Notes under the pieces: generated by a model | Database searches by the model: none | Seen by the model: the letters and a program-made list of their open reading frames with translations, nothing else | Told to the model about the DNA's origin: nothing | Shown: positions 29,741-39,181 of the stretch, piece by piece | Numbering within the stretch: the first letter of the stretch is position 1 | Layout: the number at the start of each line of letters is the position of its first letter | DNA from: CAYTEO01 sp964436825 | GTDB lineage: Bacteria > Krumholzibacteriota > Krumholzibacteriia > LZORAL124-64-63 | Assembly (NCBI GenBank): GCA_964436825.1 | Contig: CAYTEO010000024.1 | Location: forward strand, 1 to 39,181 | Direction: 5' to 3' | DNA length: 39,181 nucleotides | Made by a program: the position numbers and the translations under genes

Positions 29741-32700
29741 CTACCTCACCAGTGCCAGCTTCCGCGTCGCCGAGGCGATTCCCTCCCCCTCCAGACGCGC
29801 CAGATACGTCCCGCTGGGCACTGCCCGACCCGTGTCATCGGTACCGTCCCATACGATCTCGTGCCGCCCGGCCGTCAGTGGGCCGTTCGCCAGCACGCGC
29901 ACCCGCCGACCGGCTAGGTCGTGAATGGTCAGCCGGACGCGGCCGTCGCGGGGCAGGGTGAAGGCCAGGGTCGTGCGCGGGTTGAACGGGTTCGGGTGGC
30001 CGGCCAGCACAGTGCGGGCGGTGACGGGCGGCGTGTCGGGCGCGCCGGTCACGTCGCCCACGGCCAGGGTCACGCCGAGGGTGTGGGGCGAGGCCGGGTC
30101 GTCGCTGGTGATGGTCACGACGTCGAAGTGCAGGCCGGTGGGCAGGCCGGTGGGGTCGGCCGTCAGGCGCAGCGAGAGGCTGTCGCCCGGGTCGATGGTC
30201 GCCGTCCCCGGGACGACCGACAACCACCCCGACTCCCAGGCGATCCCCGTGACGTGCAGCGGCAGGACTCCGGTGTTGCGCAGGACCACCCGCTGCTCGC
30301 CGATGCGCGGCAGCGCGGCCAGGGCGGCAGGCAGGTCGATCCGCCCGGCCCCGCCGCGGGCGTCGCGGCCGGGGTCGCCCACGTCCACGGCCGTCGTCTC
30401 GAGGGCCCGGGCCAGGGTCGCGGGGTCGGCGCCGGGGGAGGCCTGCAGCAGCAGGGCCGCCCCGCCGGCGGCCAGCGGCGTGGCCATGCTGGTGCCGCTG
30501 TAGGCGATGTAGCCGGACGTGTGGTAGGTGGAGGTCACGCCGTCGCCGGGCGCGCAGATGTCGGGCTTGAGCAGGCCGGGCGGCCAGGGGTAGTCGGCGT
30601 AGTCGGTGCCGGCGATGTCCCAGACCGTCGGGCCGATGGAGGAGTAGGTCCAGACGGCGTCGCCGCCGTCGGTGGCGCCGACGGTGATCACGGCGCTGTG
30701 GCCGGCGTCGCCGTACCAGGGATCGGGGCAGTCGCCGGGGCTGCTGATGTCCCTGGGGACAGGGTAGTGGTTGCCCAGGTTGTCGCCGTTGCCGGCGGCG
30801 CAGAACCAGGGGATGCCCAGGGCCAGCAGGTCGGCGGCCAGGTCGCGGTTCAGGCGCTTGAGGTCGTCGGGCGGGTCGCTCCAGCCGGCGCTCATGGTCA
30901 GCAGGTCCACCGGCCCCTGGTCGATGGCGAACTGGATGGCCTCGGTGACGTCGGTGAAGGTGCCCGGGATGGTCCGCAGGATCATCAGCGTGGCGCCCGG
31001 CGCGGCACCGGTGGCCGTCCCGCCGGTCCCGTCGCCCACCACCAGGCCGGCGGTGTGGGTGCCGTGCCAGGACGACGTGTCGCCGTCGTAGGGATCGTCG
31101 TCGTCGTCCACGCTGTCGTAGCCGTGGTGGGGCCAGGCCGCGCCGCCGTCCCAGAGGTGGCCGGCCAGGTCGGGATGGTCGTAGCAGGCGCCGGTGTCCA
31201 GGTGGCCCACCAGGACACCCGTCCCGTCGTAGCCCTGCTGCCAGACCAGGTCTGCGCCGATGCGGGTCAGGTGCCAGGGGATCGTCGCCAGCCGGTCGGC
31301 CACGGCGTCGGTGCCGCCGGCGCCGGCGGCGTGCCCGGCAGGCGGGGCGAGGGTCGCCTGCGGGGCCGCCAGCGGCCGGCAGAGCCGGTCGTCCAGCCAG
31401 AGCCGGCCCACGTCGACACGGCCGGCCAGGGCGGCGACGGCCGCGGGGGAGAGCCTGGCCGAGAGGGCACCGGCCGCCCAGAGCTCGCGCACGTCCGCGG
31501 CCTGCCCGGCGGCGACCAGCCCGTCCAGGACCGGTCGCAGGTCAGCGGTGGCCGTCGCCAGGGCGCGGTGCAGGGCCCGTTCCGCCAGCGCGCGCCGCTG
31601 CCGCCGGTCGACGCCGGCGAGGGCGCCCAGCACGGCACCGGTGTCCAGGCGCCGGGCCGGTTCGATGACCACCGGCAGCAACGTGCCGGCCGCCTTGTCC
31701 TGCAGGGCGGCGGCCAGCTCCGGTGCCACGACCGGGACGGAGGCGCGGCCGATCAGCGGCGGTGCCTCGTCCAGGGCCACCGCTGCGGCCGGCGGGTCGG
31801 CAAAGAAGGTGACGTGGTTGGGCGCAAGCTGGAGCTGCGGATCGCCGTCGATCCAGGTCAGCGACCGCGTGACGACGTTGTCGGTCTCGTCGTCCTCGGC
31901 AACGGCGTCCAGCGGGTCGATGGTCACGGTCAGCGTGTGGGTCCCCGCGTCCAGGGTCAGGGTGTAGTCCTCGACGGCCGTGTAGGTGGAGACCGGCAGC
32001 CCGCCGACCACGTCCCAGGCCGCCGCGGGCAATCCGTCCACGTCCAGGCGGAGGCGGAAGGTCGCCGTCGCGTCGGCCAGTCCCAAGTTGGCCGCGGCGA
32101 AGCTGACGTAGGCCGGGGCACCGGCCTTCAGGTAGCCGCTGGTCCTCTCGCCCGGGGTCATGGCCACAACCAGAGCGTCGGCCCAGCCGGCAGGCTGGTA
32201 GCCGGCCAGGTTCGGTCGCAGCTCCCGCTCGCTGGTGTAGACGTTCCAGCCCTGGGTGGGATAGTCGCGCCGGTCGATCCAGGCGGCGTGCAGCCGTCCC
32301 GCCGCGGCCGCGCCGTCCAGGTAGTGGTAGCGCGGCTCGGCCAGCGACGCGTCCGAGACCTGTTCCAGGTCGCCCCAGTTGTCGGGGTGGCCGTGGCCGC
32401 CGGCCTGGCGGGCCATCACGGCGAACTCGTCGCCGCCGAACGGCGCCTCCAGCCAGAGGCAGCCCACCCGCCCGTCGCGGGTGTAGACGGTGGGGCCGAC
32501 GCTGTCGTACTCGTCGGCGATCATCTCGTACGGCCCGTAGACGGTGGCGCCGCCGTCCCAGCTGAAGTGGTAGACGATGTCCCCGTCGATCCCCGCCGGT
32601 CCGTTGTCGTAGTCGTGCTGGTAGACGACGAAGACGTCCTGTCCCTCGCAGGCCACCCGCGGGAAGCTGCAGTTGAAACTCGTCCAGGCGGAGAGGTCCT

Positions 32701-33793
32701 CCACCTCGTTGAACGTGCCCCCCACCCCGTCGGTGGCCAGCAGGATGCGGTTCATGCCGGTGTAGGGGTCCGTCTCGCCGTTGACCATGTGGACGGTACC
32801 GCCGTCGATGGCCACGTCGGGCCACAGGTCGGGGTAGCCGTCCGGGACCAGGGTCTGGTAGCTGACCGTCTGGCCGCCGTTGGAGGAGTACATCCAGACC
32901 AGGGTCCATTCGTACTGGTAGAGGTCCCAGTTGATCTCCTGGTAGCTGGCGGCGATGAACAGGGTGGCGAAGTCCCCGGCGCCGCTGACCGCGACGCTGG
33001 GGGTGGCGTTGACCGAGTCGGTGAACAGGCCCTTGATCCAGGCCCACTGGGTGGGATCGTCGGGACTGCTGCTGCGGGTGCGGACGATGTAGCCGTCGTC
33101 GCGCAGCCAGACCACGTGGATGTAGCCGCCGCCGTCGATGGCGATGTCGGGCATGGTCTCGTCCTGGGTGAACGACGGCATCTCCCAGACGGTCCAGGTG
33201 GCGCCGCCGTCCTGGCTGCGGGCGATGTGGATGTCGTGGTCGGTGCCGCCCAGGTCCACGGCCGCGAAGACGGCGTAGAGGTCGCCGCTGACCGGGCTGA
33301 CGGCCAGCGAGACGTAGGAGTCGTCCATGTGCGTCGGGTCGGCCAGCAGGTGGTCGCTCGACCAGGGGGCGAGCTTGTCGGCGCCGGTGGTCCTGGCCGG
33401 GGCGGCATCCGGCAGCGGCGAGCGGCGGTGGGAGAGGGCGCGAGCCGGAGGTGCCGGGCGCGGCAGGTTGGCGGCGTCGGGGCGCAGCGAACCGGGCACC
33501 GGCAGGCGGGCCTGGCCGGTGAGGTCGACGTCCGGGAGGTCGGGGAGCCGGTGTCCGGCGACGACGGCGCCGCGACCGGTGCGCCGGTGGCCGTCGAGGC
33601 GGGGTGCCTGCGTGGGCAGCGGCAGTCGCTTGGAGATGGTTGCCGGGAGCGGGAGGTGCTCCGTCGCCCGGGTGACTGGCCCGGGTGGGGTCGGTGCCGT
33701 GGCCGCCGTGGCCCAGGTGACGAAGACGGTGCCGAGGGCCAGGCAGCCCAGCAGCATCAGGGCGAACGACAGGTAGTAGCGCGAACGTGCCAT
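29741..33793 (-). CDS. large secreted subtilisin-like (S8) protease with propeller-type repeats and FlgD-like sorting tail
   Basis: 1350 residues. An N-terminal membrane/signal segment (7-29) is followed by a proline-rich stretch. Residues about 150-560 are repeats of BNR/sialidase type (SQDGGATWTVWE, SSNGGQTVSY, FSWDGGATVYG), then a CARDB-like domain. The S8 catalytic triad is D866 (GHLDTGACYDH), H910 (SWHGTHTAG) and S1102 (YSGTSMATP), with the oxyanion Asn in CAAGNGD. The last 85 residues are a FlgD-Ig/type-A sorting domain with GHPNPFNPRTTLAF and DLAGRRVRVL. It is probably exported and anchored or released by a type IX-like or similar system. GGAGG lies 5 bases before the ATG. It converges on the sbcC-like gene. 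Confidence 0.93.
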   Translation of the reverse strand: MARSRYYLSFALMLLGCLALGTVFVTWATAATAPTPPGPVTRATEHLPLPATISKRLPLPTQAPRLDGHRRTGRGAVVAGHRLPDLPDVDLTGQARLPVPGSLRPDAANLPRPAPPARALSHRRSPLPDAAPARTTGADKLAPWSSDHLLADPTHMDDSYVSLAVSPVSGDLYAVFAAVDLGGTDHDIHIARSQDGGATWTVWEMPSFTQDETMPDIAIDGGGYIHVVWLRDDGYIVRTRSSSPDDPTQWAWIKGLFTDSVNATPSVAVSGAGDFATLFIAASYQEINWDLYQYEWTLVWMYSSNGGQTVSYQTLVPDGYPDLWPDVAIDGGTVHMVNGETDPYTGMNRILLATDGVGGTFNEVEDLSAWTSFNCSFPRVACEGQDVFVVYQHDYDNGPAGIDGDIVYHFSWDGGATVYGPYEMIADEYDSVGPTVYTRDGRVGCLWLEAPFGGDEFAVMARQAGGHGHPDNWGDLEQVSDASLAEPRYHYLDGAAAAGRLHAAWIDRRDYPTQGWNVYTSERELRPNLAGYQPAGWADALVVAMTPGERTSGYLKAGAPAYVSFAAANLGLADATATFRLRLDVDGLPAAAWDVVGGLPVSTYTAVEDYTLTLDAGTHTLTVTIDPLDAVAEDDETDNVVTRSLTWIDGDPQLQLAPNHVTFFADPPAAAVALDEAPPLIGRASVPVVAPELAAALQDKAAGTLLPVVIEPARRLDTGAVLGALAGVDRRQRRALAERALHRALATATADLRPVLDGLVAAGQAADVRELWAAGALSARLSPAAVAALAGRVDVGRLWLDDRLCRPLAAPQATLAPPAGHAAGAGGTDAVADRLATIPWHLTRIGADLVWQQGYDGTGVLVGHLDTGACYDHPDLAGHLWDGGAAWPHHGYDSVDDDDDPYDGDTSSWHGTHTAGLVVGDGTGGTATGAAPGATLMILRTIPGTFTDVTEAIQFAIDQGPVDLLTMSAGWSDPPDDLKRLNRDLAADLLALGIPWFCAAGNGDNLGNHYPVPRDISSPGDCPDPWYGDAGHSAVITVGATDGGDAVWTYSSIGPTVWDIAGTDYADYPWPPGLLKPDICAPGDGVTSTYHTSGYIAYSGTSMATPLAAGGAALLLQASPGADPATLARALETTAVDVGDPGRDARGGAGRIDLPAALAALPRIGEQRVVLRNTGVLPLHVTGIAWESGWLSVVPGTATIDPGDSLSLRLTADPTGLPTGLHFDVVTITSDDPASPHTLGVTLAVGDVTGAPDTPPVTARTVLAGHPNPFNPRTTLAFTLPRDGRVRLTIHDLAGRRVRVLANGPLTAGRHEIVWDGTDDTGRAVPSGTYLARLEGEGIASATRKLALVR

Positions 33794-33832
33794 GGCGGCC
33801 TCCGGCAAAACAAATCATCAAATACAGGGAGG

Positions 33833-33841
33833 ATTATAACA
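33833..33841 (-). promoter_or_regulatory. extended -10 promoter of the S8 protease gene
   Basis: On the minus strand TGTTATAAT, a perfect TATAAT with the TGn extension, lies 40 bases before the ATG inside an AT-rich island. No good -35 is present, which is usual for extended -10 promoters. A CAAAA/TTTTG dyad (33842-33859) is next to it. Confidence 0.6.
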
Positions 33842-33900
33842 CAAAATGAGCCTGTTTTGCGAGGAACGGGCGGCGTTGCCGGCTTTTGATGTATTGTAAT

Positions 33901-35283
33901 CTACCGGTGCAGCGAGCGCTCCAGGAACCGCCCCGGTCCGATTCCCTCCATCAGCCAGCCGTCACGGACGACCTGCTCGCCGCGGCGCCAGACGTGCCGG
34001 ACGGCTCCCCGCCAGCGGTCCCCCGCCCAGAGGCTGTGGTCGGCGTTGAAGGGTAGGCGGGTTCCGGTGGCGTCGGGATCGAACAGGACCAGGTCGGCGT
34101 CCAGACCGGGGGCCAGGCGGCCCTTGCGATCGTCCAGGCCTGCGCTGCGGGCCGGCTCCTCGCAGCAGAGGCGGACCCAGTCGGCCGGTGACAGGTGGCC
34201 GGGGACGACCAGCTCCGTGTAGGTGACCAGGAGCCGCTCTCCGACCCCCGCGGCGCCGTTGGGGACGGCCGGGAAACCGGCCGCGGCCGCCTGGCGCTTG
34301 ACCTCGAGCGGGAACTCGCAGTGGTCGGTGGTGATCCAGCCGATCGTTCCGTCCCGCAAGCCCTCCAGCAGGGCGGCGTTGTCGGCGGCGGTGCGCAGGG
34401 GCGGGGACATGATCGCCGCCAGGGCCTGGTCGAACCCAGCCTTGTACCAGTGGCCGGTCAGCAGCAGGTGCTGGATCGTCACCTCGGTCCGCACGTCCCG
34501 GCCGGCGGCGCGGGCGCGACGGATGGACGCCACCCCCTCGGCGGTGGAGAGGTGGACGATCGTCAGCGGGCAGCCCGTCTCGGCGGCCAGGGCGAGGGCC
34601 GTCTCGATGGCCTGCGCCTCGGACTCGGGGGGGTGGGCCGCCGGGTGCCATCCGGGACCGATGCGGCCCGTGTCCAGCAGCCGCCGCTCCAGCCCGGCGT
34701 TCAGCTCGCCGTCCTCGGCATGGATCAGCAGCCGGCCCCCGGCGTCGCGGACCGTCGTCATGACCCGGCGCATCTCGTCAGGGGCGAGCATCAGCCGGTC
34801 CTTGTAGGCCAGGAAGGCCTTCAGTGTCGGCATCCCGCCCGAGACCAGGCCGGCGACCTCGTCCAGGCGCGACGGCGCGGCGCTGGCGATGGTGACGTGG
34901 AGGCCGTAGTCGCAGAGGCAGTCCCGGTCGGCGGCGTCGCGCCAGCGGGCGACCGCGGACGGCAGCGGCTCGTCCCGGTCGGGGTTGGCGAAGTCGACGA
35001 CGGTCGTCGTCCCGCCCAGCAGGGCCGCCGCGCTGCTGTCGCGCCAGCCGCGGCTGGCGATCCCGTCGCGCAGCGGCATCCCGAAGTGGACGTGGGGATC
35101 GACGGCCCCGGGCAGCAGCCACAGGCCGGTGGCATCGACGACCGTCGCGCCCGGCGGTGCCGGCAGACTGCCGGCCGGCCCGATCTCGGCGATGGTCTGG
35201 TTCTCGATCAGCAGGTCGACGGGCACAGGCGGAATCGCGTCCACACGCTGTGCGCCGTGGATCAGGCAAAGGGAGCGTTCCAT
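33901..35283 (-). CDS. hyuA: hydantoinase / dihydropyrimidinase-type cyclic amidohydrolase
   Basis: 460 residues. Bimetal site as in D-hydantoinase: H64 and H66 (DPHVHF), carboxylated lysine K155 (LKAFLAYK), H188 (LLIHAEDGE, 33 residues later as in the family), H in TIVHLSTAEG, and D in TTDHCEFP. It opens cyclic ureides. HyuA-type hydantoinases belong to the same anaerobic purine clusters as ssnA, ygeY and ygeW; here the gene is 26 kb from them. The ATG at 35283 lacks a good Shine-Dalgarno. It is divergent from the multihaem cytochrome gene. Pyrimidine catabolism is the alternative role, but no partner beta-ureidopropionase is seen. Confidence 0.88.
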   Translation of the reverse strand: MERSLCLIHGAQRVDAIPPVPVDLLIENQTIAEIGPAGSLPAPPGATVVDATGLWLLPGAVDPHVHFGMPLRDGIASRGWRDSSAAALLGGTTTVVDFANPDRDEPLPSAVARWRDAADRDCLCDYGLHVTIASAAPSRLDEVAGLVSGGMPTLKAFLAYKDRLMLAPDEMRRVMTTVRDAGGRLLIHAEDGELNAGLERRLLDTGRIGPGWHPAAHPPESEAQAIETALALAAETGCPLTIVHLSTAEGVASIRRARAAGRDVRTEVTIQHLLLTGHWYKAGFDQALAAIMSPPLRTAADNAALLEGLRDGTIGWITTDHCEFPLEVKRQAAAAGFPAVPNGAAGVGERLLVTYTELVVPGHLSPADWVRLCCEEPARSAGLDDRKGRLAPGLDADLVLFDPDATGTRLPFNADHSLWAGDRWRGAVRHVWRRGEQVVRDGWLMEGIGPGRFLERSLHR

Positions 35284-35359
35284 GACGGCATGGTATGCCG
35301 GCCGCCGCTGCGGGACAAGCCTCCGCTGCGGGCGGCAACTCCCGGCCCTCGATCGGGTC

Positions 35360-35408
35360 TTGTCGATGTTACGTTAATGATATAATCTATTCCGTCGATA
35401 TCGTAACA
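35360..35408 (+). promoter_or_regulatory. cytochrome promoter with long dyad
   Basis: TATAAT (35381-35386) with the TGn extension, and TTGTCG (35360-35365) 15 bases upstream, form a strong extended -10 promoter for the cytochrome gene. The dyad TGTTACG (35367-35373) and CGTAACA (35402-35408) brackets the -10. A palindrome CGATATCG (35396-35403) overlaps its right arm. These look like operator sites; the regulator is unknown. FNR or CRP consensus is not present. Confidence 0.6.
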
Positions 35409-35459
35409 GGATCGCTTCAGGCGTTTCCAGCGACACCCACCTCGACCAGGAAGGGGACC

Positions 35460-36479
35460 ATGCGCCGGATCATCCCTATCATCCTGCTGTCCGTTCTGCC
35501 GGTGGCCTGCCTGGCCACCCTGTCACCGGCTCCTCTCGCCGATTCGAGCCAGGTGGTCTGGGCCCATGCACCCTACGAGGCGGGGGAGTGCGCCATCTGC
35601 CACGAACGGAGCGATCCCGACGACCCGGGTGCGGTGACCCAGCCCATCGACCAGCTCTGCTTCACCTGTCACGACCAGTTCGCCGAGCAGATCGACGCCC
35701 TGGCCAACGTCCATGCGCCGGTCGAGGAGTCGTGCGTCGGCTGCCACAACCCGCACAACTCCGCCGCGATGCGCCTGCTGCTGGCCCCGGTGCCCCAGCT
35801 GTGCGGCGAGTGCCACGACGATGTCATGGAGACGGCCCTGAAGTCGCCGGTCCAGCACCAGCCGGTGGTGGAGGGCAGAGCCTGCCTGAACTGCCACGAT
35901 CCCCACGGGGCAGACGTCCAGTACCTGCTGACGGCCCTGCCGTTCGACCTCTGCATGGACTGCCACGGCACCGACGGCCTGACCGACGACCAAGGCCGGG
36001 CCCTGCCCAACCTGGAGACGATGTTCGAGAAGAGTCACATGCGCCACGGTCCGGTGGAGGACAAGGACTGCTCCGCCTGCCACGAGGTGCACGGCAGCGA
36101 GCATTTCCGGCTGCTGCTCAGCGAGTATCCCGCCCGGTTCTACGCGCCGTACGAACCGCAGGACTACGCGCTGTGCTTCTCCTGCCACGAGTCCGACGTG
36201 TTCGACGCGGAGCGGACGACGACCCTGACCGGGTTCCGCGACGGCGACCGCAACCTCCACTTCGTCCACGTCCACAAGAAGCGGCGGGGAAGGACCTGCC
36301 GCGCCTGCCACGACGTGCACGCGGCGCCCCACGATCACATGATCCGTGACGGCGTGCCGTACGGGACCAGCGGTTGGATCCTGAAGATCAACTTCGAGGC
36401 CACCGACCACGGCGGTCTCTGCGCCAAGACGTGCCACACGACCCGCGTCTACGATCGCCGGCCGGCGGGAGCCCGATGA
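35460..36479 (+). CDS. multihaem c-type cytochrome (nine CXXCH plus one CX3CH)
   Basis: 339 residues with a Sec signal peptide (about 1-27). Haem sites begin at C44 (CAICH), C67 (CFTCH) and C92 (CVGCH), then CGECH, CLNCH, CMDCH, CSACH, CFSCH and CRACH; the tenth is C321 (CAKTCH), which has three residues between the cysteines. The doubled CXXCH and NPHNSA / DPHGAD spacing is that of the doubled-motif decahaem cytochromes that move electrons across the periplasm to outer-membrane or terminal oxidoreductases. AGGAAGGGG precedes the ATG. The stop overlaps the next gene by four bases (ATGA). The electron acceptor is not indicated. Confidence 0.93.
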   Translation: MRRIIPIILLSVLPVACLATLSPAPLADSSQVVWAHAPYEAGECAICHERSDPDDPGAVTQPIDQLCFTCHDQFAEQIDALANVHAPVEESCVGCHNPHNSAAMRLLLAPVPQLCGECHDDVMETALKSPVQHQPVVEGRACLNCHDPHGADVQYLLTALPFDLCMDCHGTDGLTDDQGRALPNLETMFEKSHMRHGPVEDKDCSACHEVHGSEHFRLLLSEYPARFYAPYEPQDYALCFSCHESDVFDAERTTTLTGFRDGDRNLHFVHVHKKRRGRTCRACHDVHAAPHDHMIRDGVPYGTSGWILKINFEATDHGGLCAKTCHTTRVYDRRPAGAR

Positions 36480-37351
36480 GGACATTGACCCGCTGTTGCC
36501 TGTTCCTGGTGCTGGCCACCCTGGCCTGGGGTGCCGCACCCGGCGACTCGCTGGCCTTCAAGTACGTGGCGGTGGGCGATCGCCTGCCGCGGATGCGCCT
36601 GCCGGCGGTGGGCCGGCAGGCGCGGCTCGACTACCTGGGCGGGGGCACCGACCGGGTCCGCGTCTTCGCCTTCGTGGGCGAGGGGAGCGAGCGGTCGACG
36701 AGCCTGCTGCGGATCTTCGCCCGCCTGCACCAGCGGTTCGCCGACCGACCGGTCCACTGGTGCCTGATCGTCACCGATCGCGACAGCGCCGCCTGGGCCG
36801 ACACCGTGGCGGCGGTCTGTCCCGGCGTGCCGGCGTTGCTGGACGAGGGCGACGCCCTGTACGGCACCCTGGGCGTCCCGCTGACCCCGGTGGTGGGGGT
36901 GGCCGACTCGCTGGGCGTCCTGCGGGCCTACCTGCCCTACCGCAAGGTCAACTACGAGGCCGTGATCGCCGGCCACGTCCGGCACCTGCTGGGCGAGATC
37001 GACGCCGCCGCGCTGGCGCGGATCCTCTCCCCGCCCCGCCGTCGCGTCCACGACAGCGCCGCCGCGTCCGTGGAGCGCAGCCTCAAGCTGGCCCGTCTGC
37101 TGCTGGAACGCGGCAAGCCGGACAAGGCGCTCTCCCTCGCCGAGAAGGCCGTCGCCAGGTACCCCGACGAACCCGCCGCCCAGGTCCTCCTGGCCGAGGT
37201 CCATGCCGCCCTGGGCGACAGCGCCGCCGCCCGCGACGCCCGGGCCCGGGCCGACTCCCTGGCCGCGGCACGGTCGGAGGAGGCCGGCCCGGCGCCGGTG
37301 GACAGCAGCGCCGCCGACGCGGCCCCCGCCGACACCGCCGCCGGCCGCTGA
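36476..37351 (+). CDS. periplasmic thioredoxin-fold protein with TPR-like tail, no CXXC
   Basis: 291 residues. A signal peptide (LFLVLATLAWGAAPGDSLA) is followed by a TlpA/AhpC-like fold: VAVGDRLPRMRLPAVG, then VFAFVGEGSERSTSLLRIF where the CXXC would stand, and LGVPLTPVVGVADSLG with the cis-proline. The catalytic cysteines are absent. A helical region (about 200-260) includes one clear TPR-like unit, RGKPDKALSLAEKAVARYPDEPAAQVLLAEVHAALG. Co-translation with the cytochrome (ATGA overlap) suggests a scaffolding or maturation role for it, an inference. The C-terminal tail is acidic and Ala/Asp-rich. Confidence 0.82.
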   Translation: MRTLTRCCLFLVLATLAWGAAPGDSLAFKYVAVGDRLPRMRLPAVGRQARLDYLGGGTDRVRVFAFVGEGSERSTSLLRIFARLHQRFADRPVHWCLIVTDRDSAAWADTVAAVCPGVPALLDEGDALYGTLGVPLTPVVGVADSLGVLRAYLPYRKVNYEAVIAGHVRHLLGEIDAAALARILSPPRRRVHDSAAASVERSLKLARLLLERGKPDKALSLAEKAVARYPDEPAAQVLLAEVHAALGDSAAARDARARADSLAAARSEEAGPAPVDSSAADAAPADTAAGR

Positions 37352-37408
37352 TCGGCGTCACTCCCCGCTGGACCGCGGCACCTCCCCGGGACTATCATGG
37401 CAGGCGGT

Positions 37409-37427
37409 CGCGCGCCGCCGGCGCGCG
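37409..37427 (+). terminator. 9-bp GC hairpin before the carboxylase gene
   Basis: CGCGCGCCG and CGGCGCGCG are perfectly inverted around one base (effectively an 8-bp stem, 3-base loop), in the 111-base gap after the thioredoxin-fold gene. No T-run follows, so it may pause or stop RNA polymerase or be chance in GC-rich DNA. Confidence 0.35.
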
Positions 37428-37462
37428 GCTCCGTGTGATCGCCGACATCCCGAGGAGACGCC

Positions 37463-39070
<1,608 letters not shown>

Positions 39071-39084
39071 GAGTTTGGAGTCAG

Positions 39085-39113
39085 TTCACTAGATCTGTAG
39101 CTCCTTCTATATG
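39085..39113 (+). promoter_or_regulatory. possible promoter for a gene past the window
   Basis: TTCACT (39085-39090), 17 bases, TATATG (39108-39113), in a markedly AT-rich tail after the carboxylase stop. A GCTGGA/TCCAGC inverted repeat (39148-39174) follows. Both matches are partial. Confidence 0.3.
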
Positions 39114-39181
39114 ATGGGCGAAGACTATTATAGCGTCCCCCTCCCGAGCTGGACAGGTGTTATGCTGATCCAGCACTCAGA

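Noticed and set aside
29921..33889. 1322-codon open frame on the plus strand opposite the S8 protease
   Set aside because: Antisense frame of a GC-rich gene. The product is Gly/Val/Gln/Arg-rich without domains, while the minus-strand protease has all catalytic motifs.

Overview
This is a very GC-rich, densely packed bacterial chromosome segment, with no phage, insertion sequence, CRISPR array, rRNA or tRNA that I can see. Two features point to a free-living Gram-negative relative of the FCB-type candidate phyla, such as Krumholzibacteriota or Eisenbacteria. One is an extracellular protease ending in a FlgD-like sorting module with the HPNPFNP motif. The other is an outer-membrane style gene set: LpoB, a COG3014 lipoprotein, a YejM-like protein, a multihaem cytochrome c and a Gld-type ABC operon. 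This placement is an inference from gene content, not a match.

Layout. 1-2286 (+): the end of a GAF/HD-GYP/hemerythrin signalling protein, then a CPBP membrane protease. 2297-7258 (-): an operon reading ssnA, ygeY, ygeW, then a PLP enzyme of the threonine-synthase fold. This resembles the anaerobic purine (urate/xanthine) breakdown set of enteric and gut bacteria. 7389-11800 (-): a four-gene Gld-like ABC operon. 12035-13945 (-): a YejM/PbgA-like membrane protein. 14114-15612: a nitroreductase and a secreted orphan, converging. 15713-19382 (-): a five-gene arsenic operon (arsR, acr3, COG0701 permease, small thioredoxin, fused arsC) with a recognisable promoter and operator. 19522-20131 (+): two paralogous small Cys-rich proteins. 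20166-21476 (-): an 8-oxoguanine/guanine-type deaminase. 21679-23711 (+): lpoB and a COG3014 lipoprotein. 23784-24668 (-): two Hsp20 chaperones. 24993-29731 (+): an SbcD-like nuclease and a membrane-anchored SbcC/YhaN-like ATPase. 29741-33793 (-): a large secreted subtilase. 33901-35283 (-): a hydantoinase/dihydropyrimidinase. 35460-37351 (+): a decahaem-type cytochrome and a thioredoxin-fold/TPR protein. 37463-39070 (+): an acyl-CoA carboxylase beta subunit.

How genes work together. Purine catabolism is the recurring theme. SsnA, YgeY, YgeW, a deaminase of oxidised purines and a hydantoinase all lie within 33 kb, although they occupy three loci. ygfK, xanthine dehydrogenase, carbamate kinase and a canonical ygeX are not in the window. 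The PLP enzyme sits where YgeX (diaminopropionate ammonia-lyase) would be expected. Between ygeW and this PLP gene lies a 135-base nested inverted repeat whose parts can pair in two mutually exclusive ways; this is the most unusual non-coding structure in the window. The second unusual item is the pair of small Cys-rich proteins. The second of these has a ribosome binding site matching the anti-Shine-Dalgarno tail over 13 consecutive bases.
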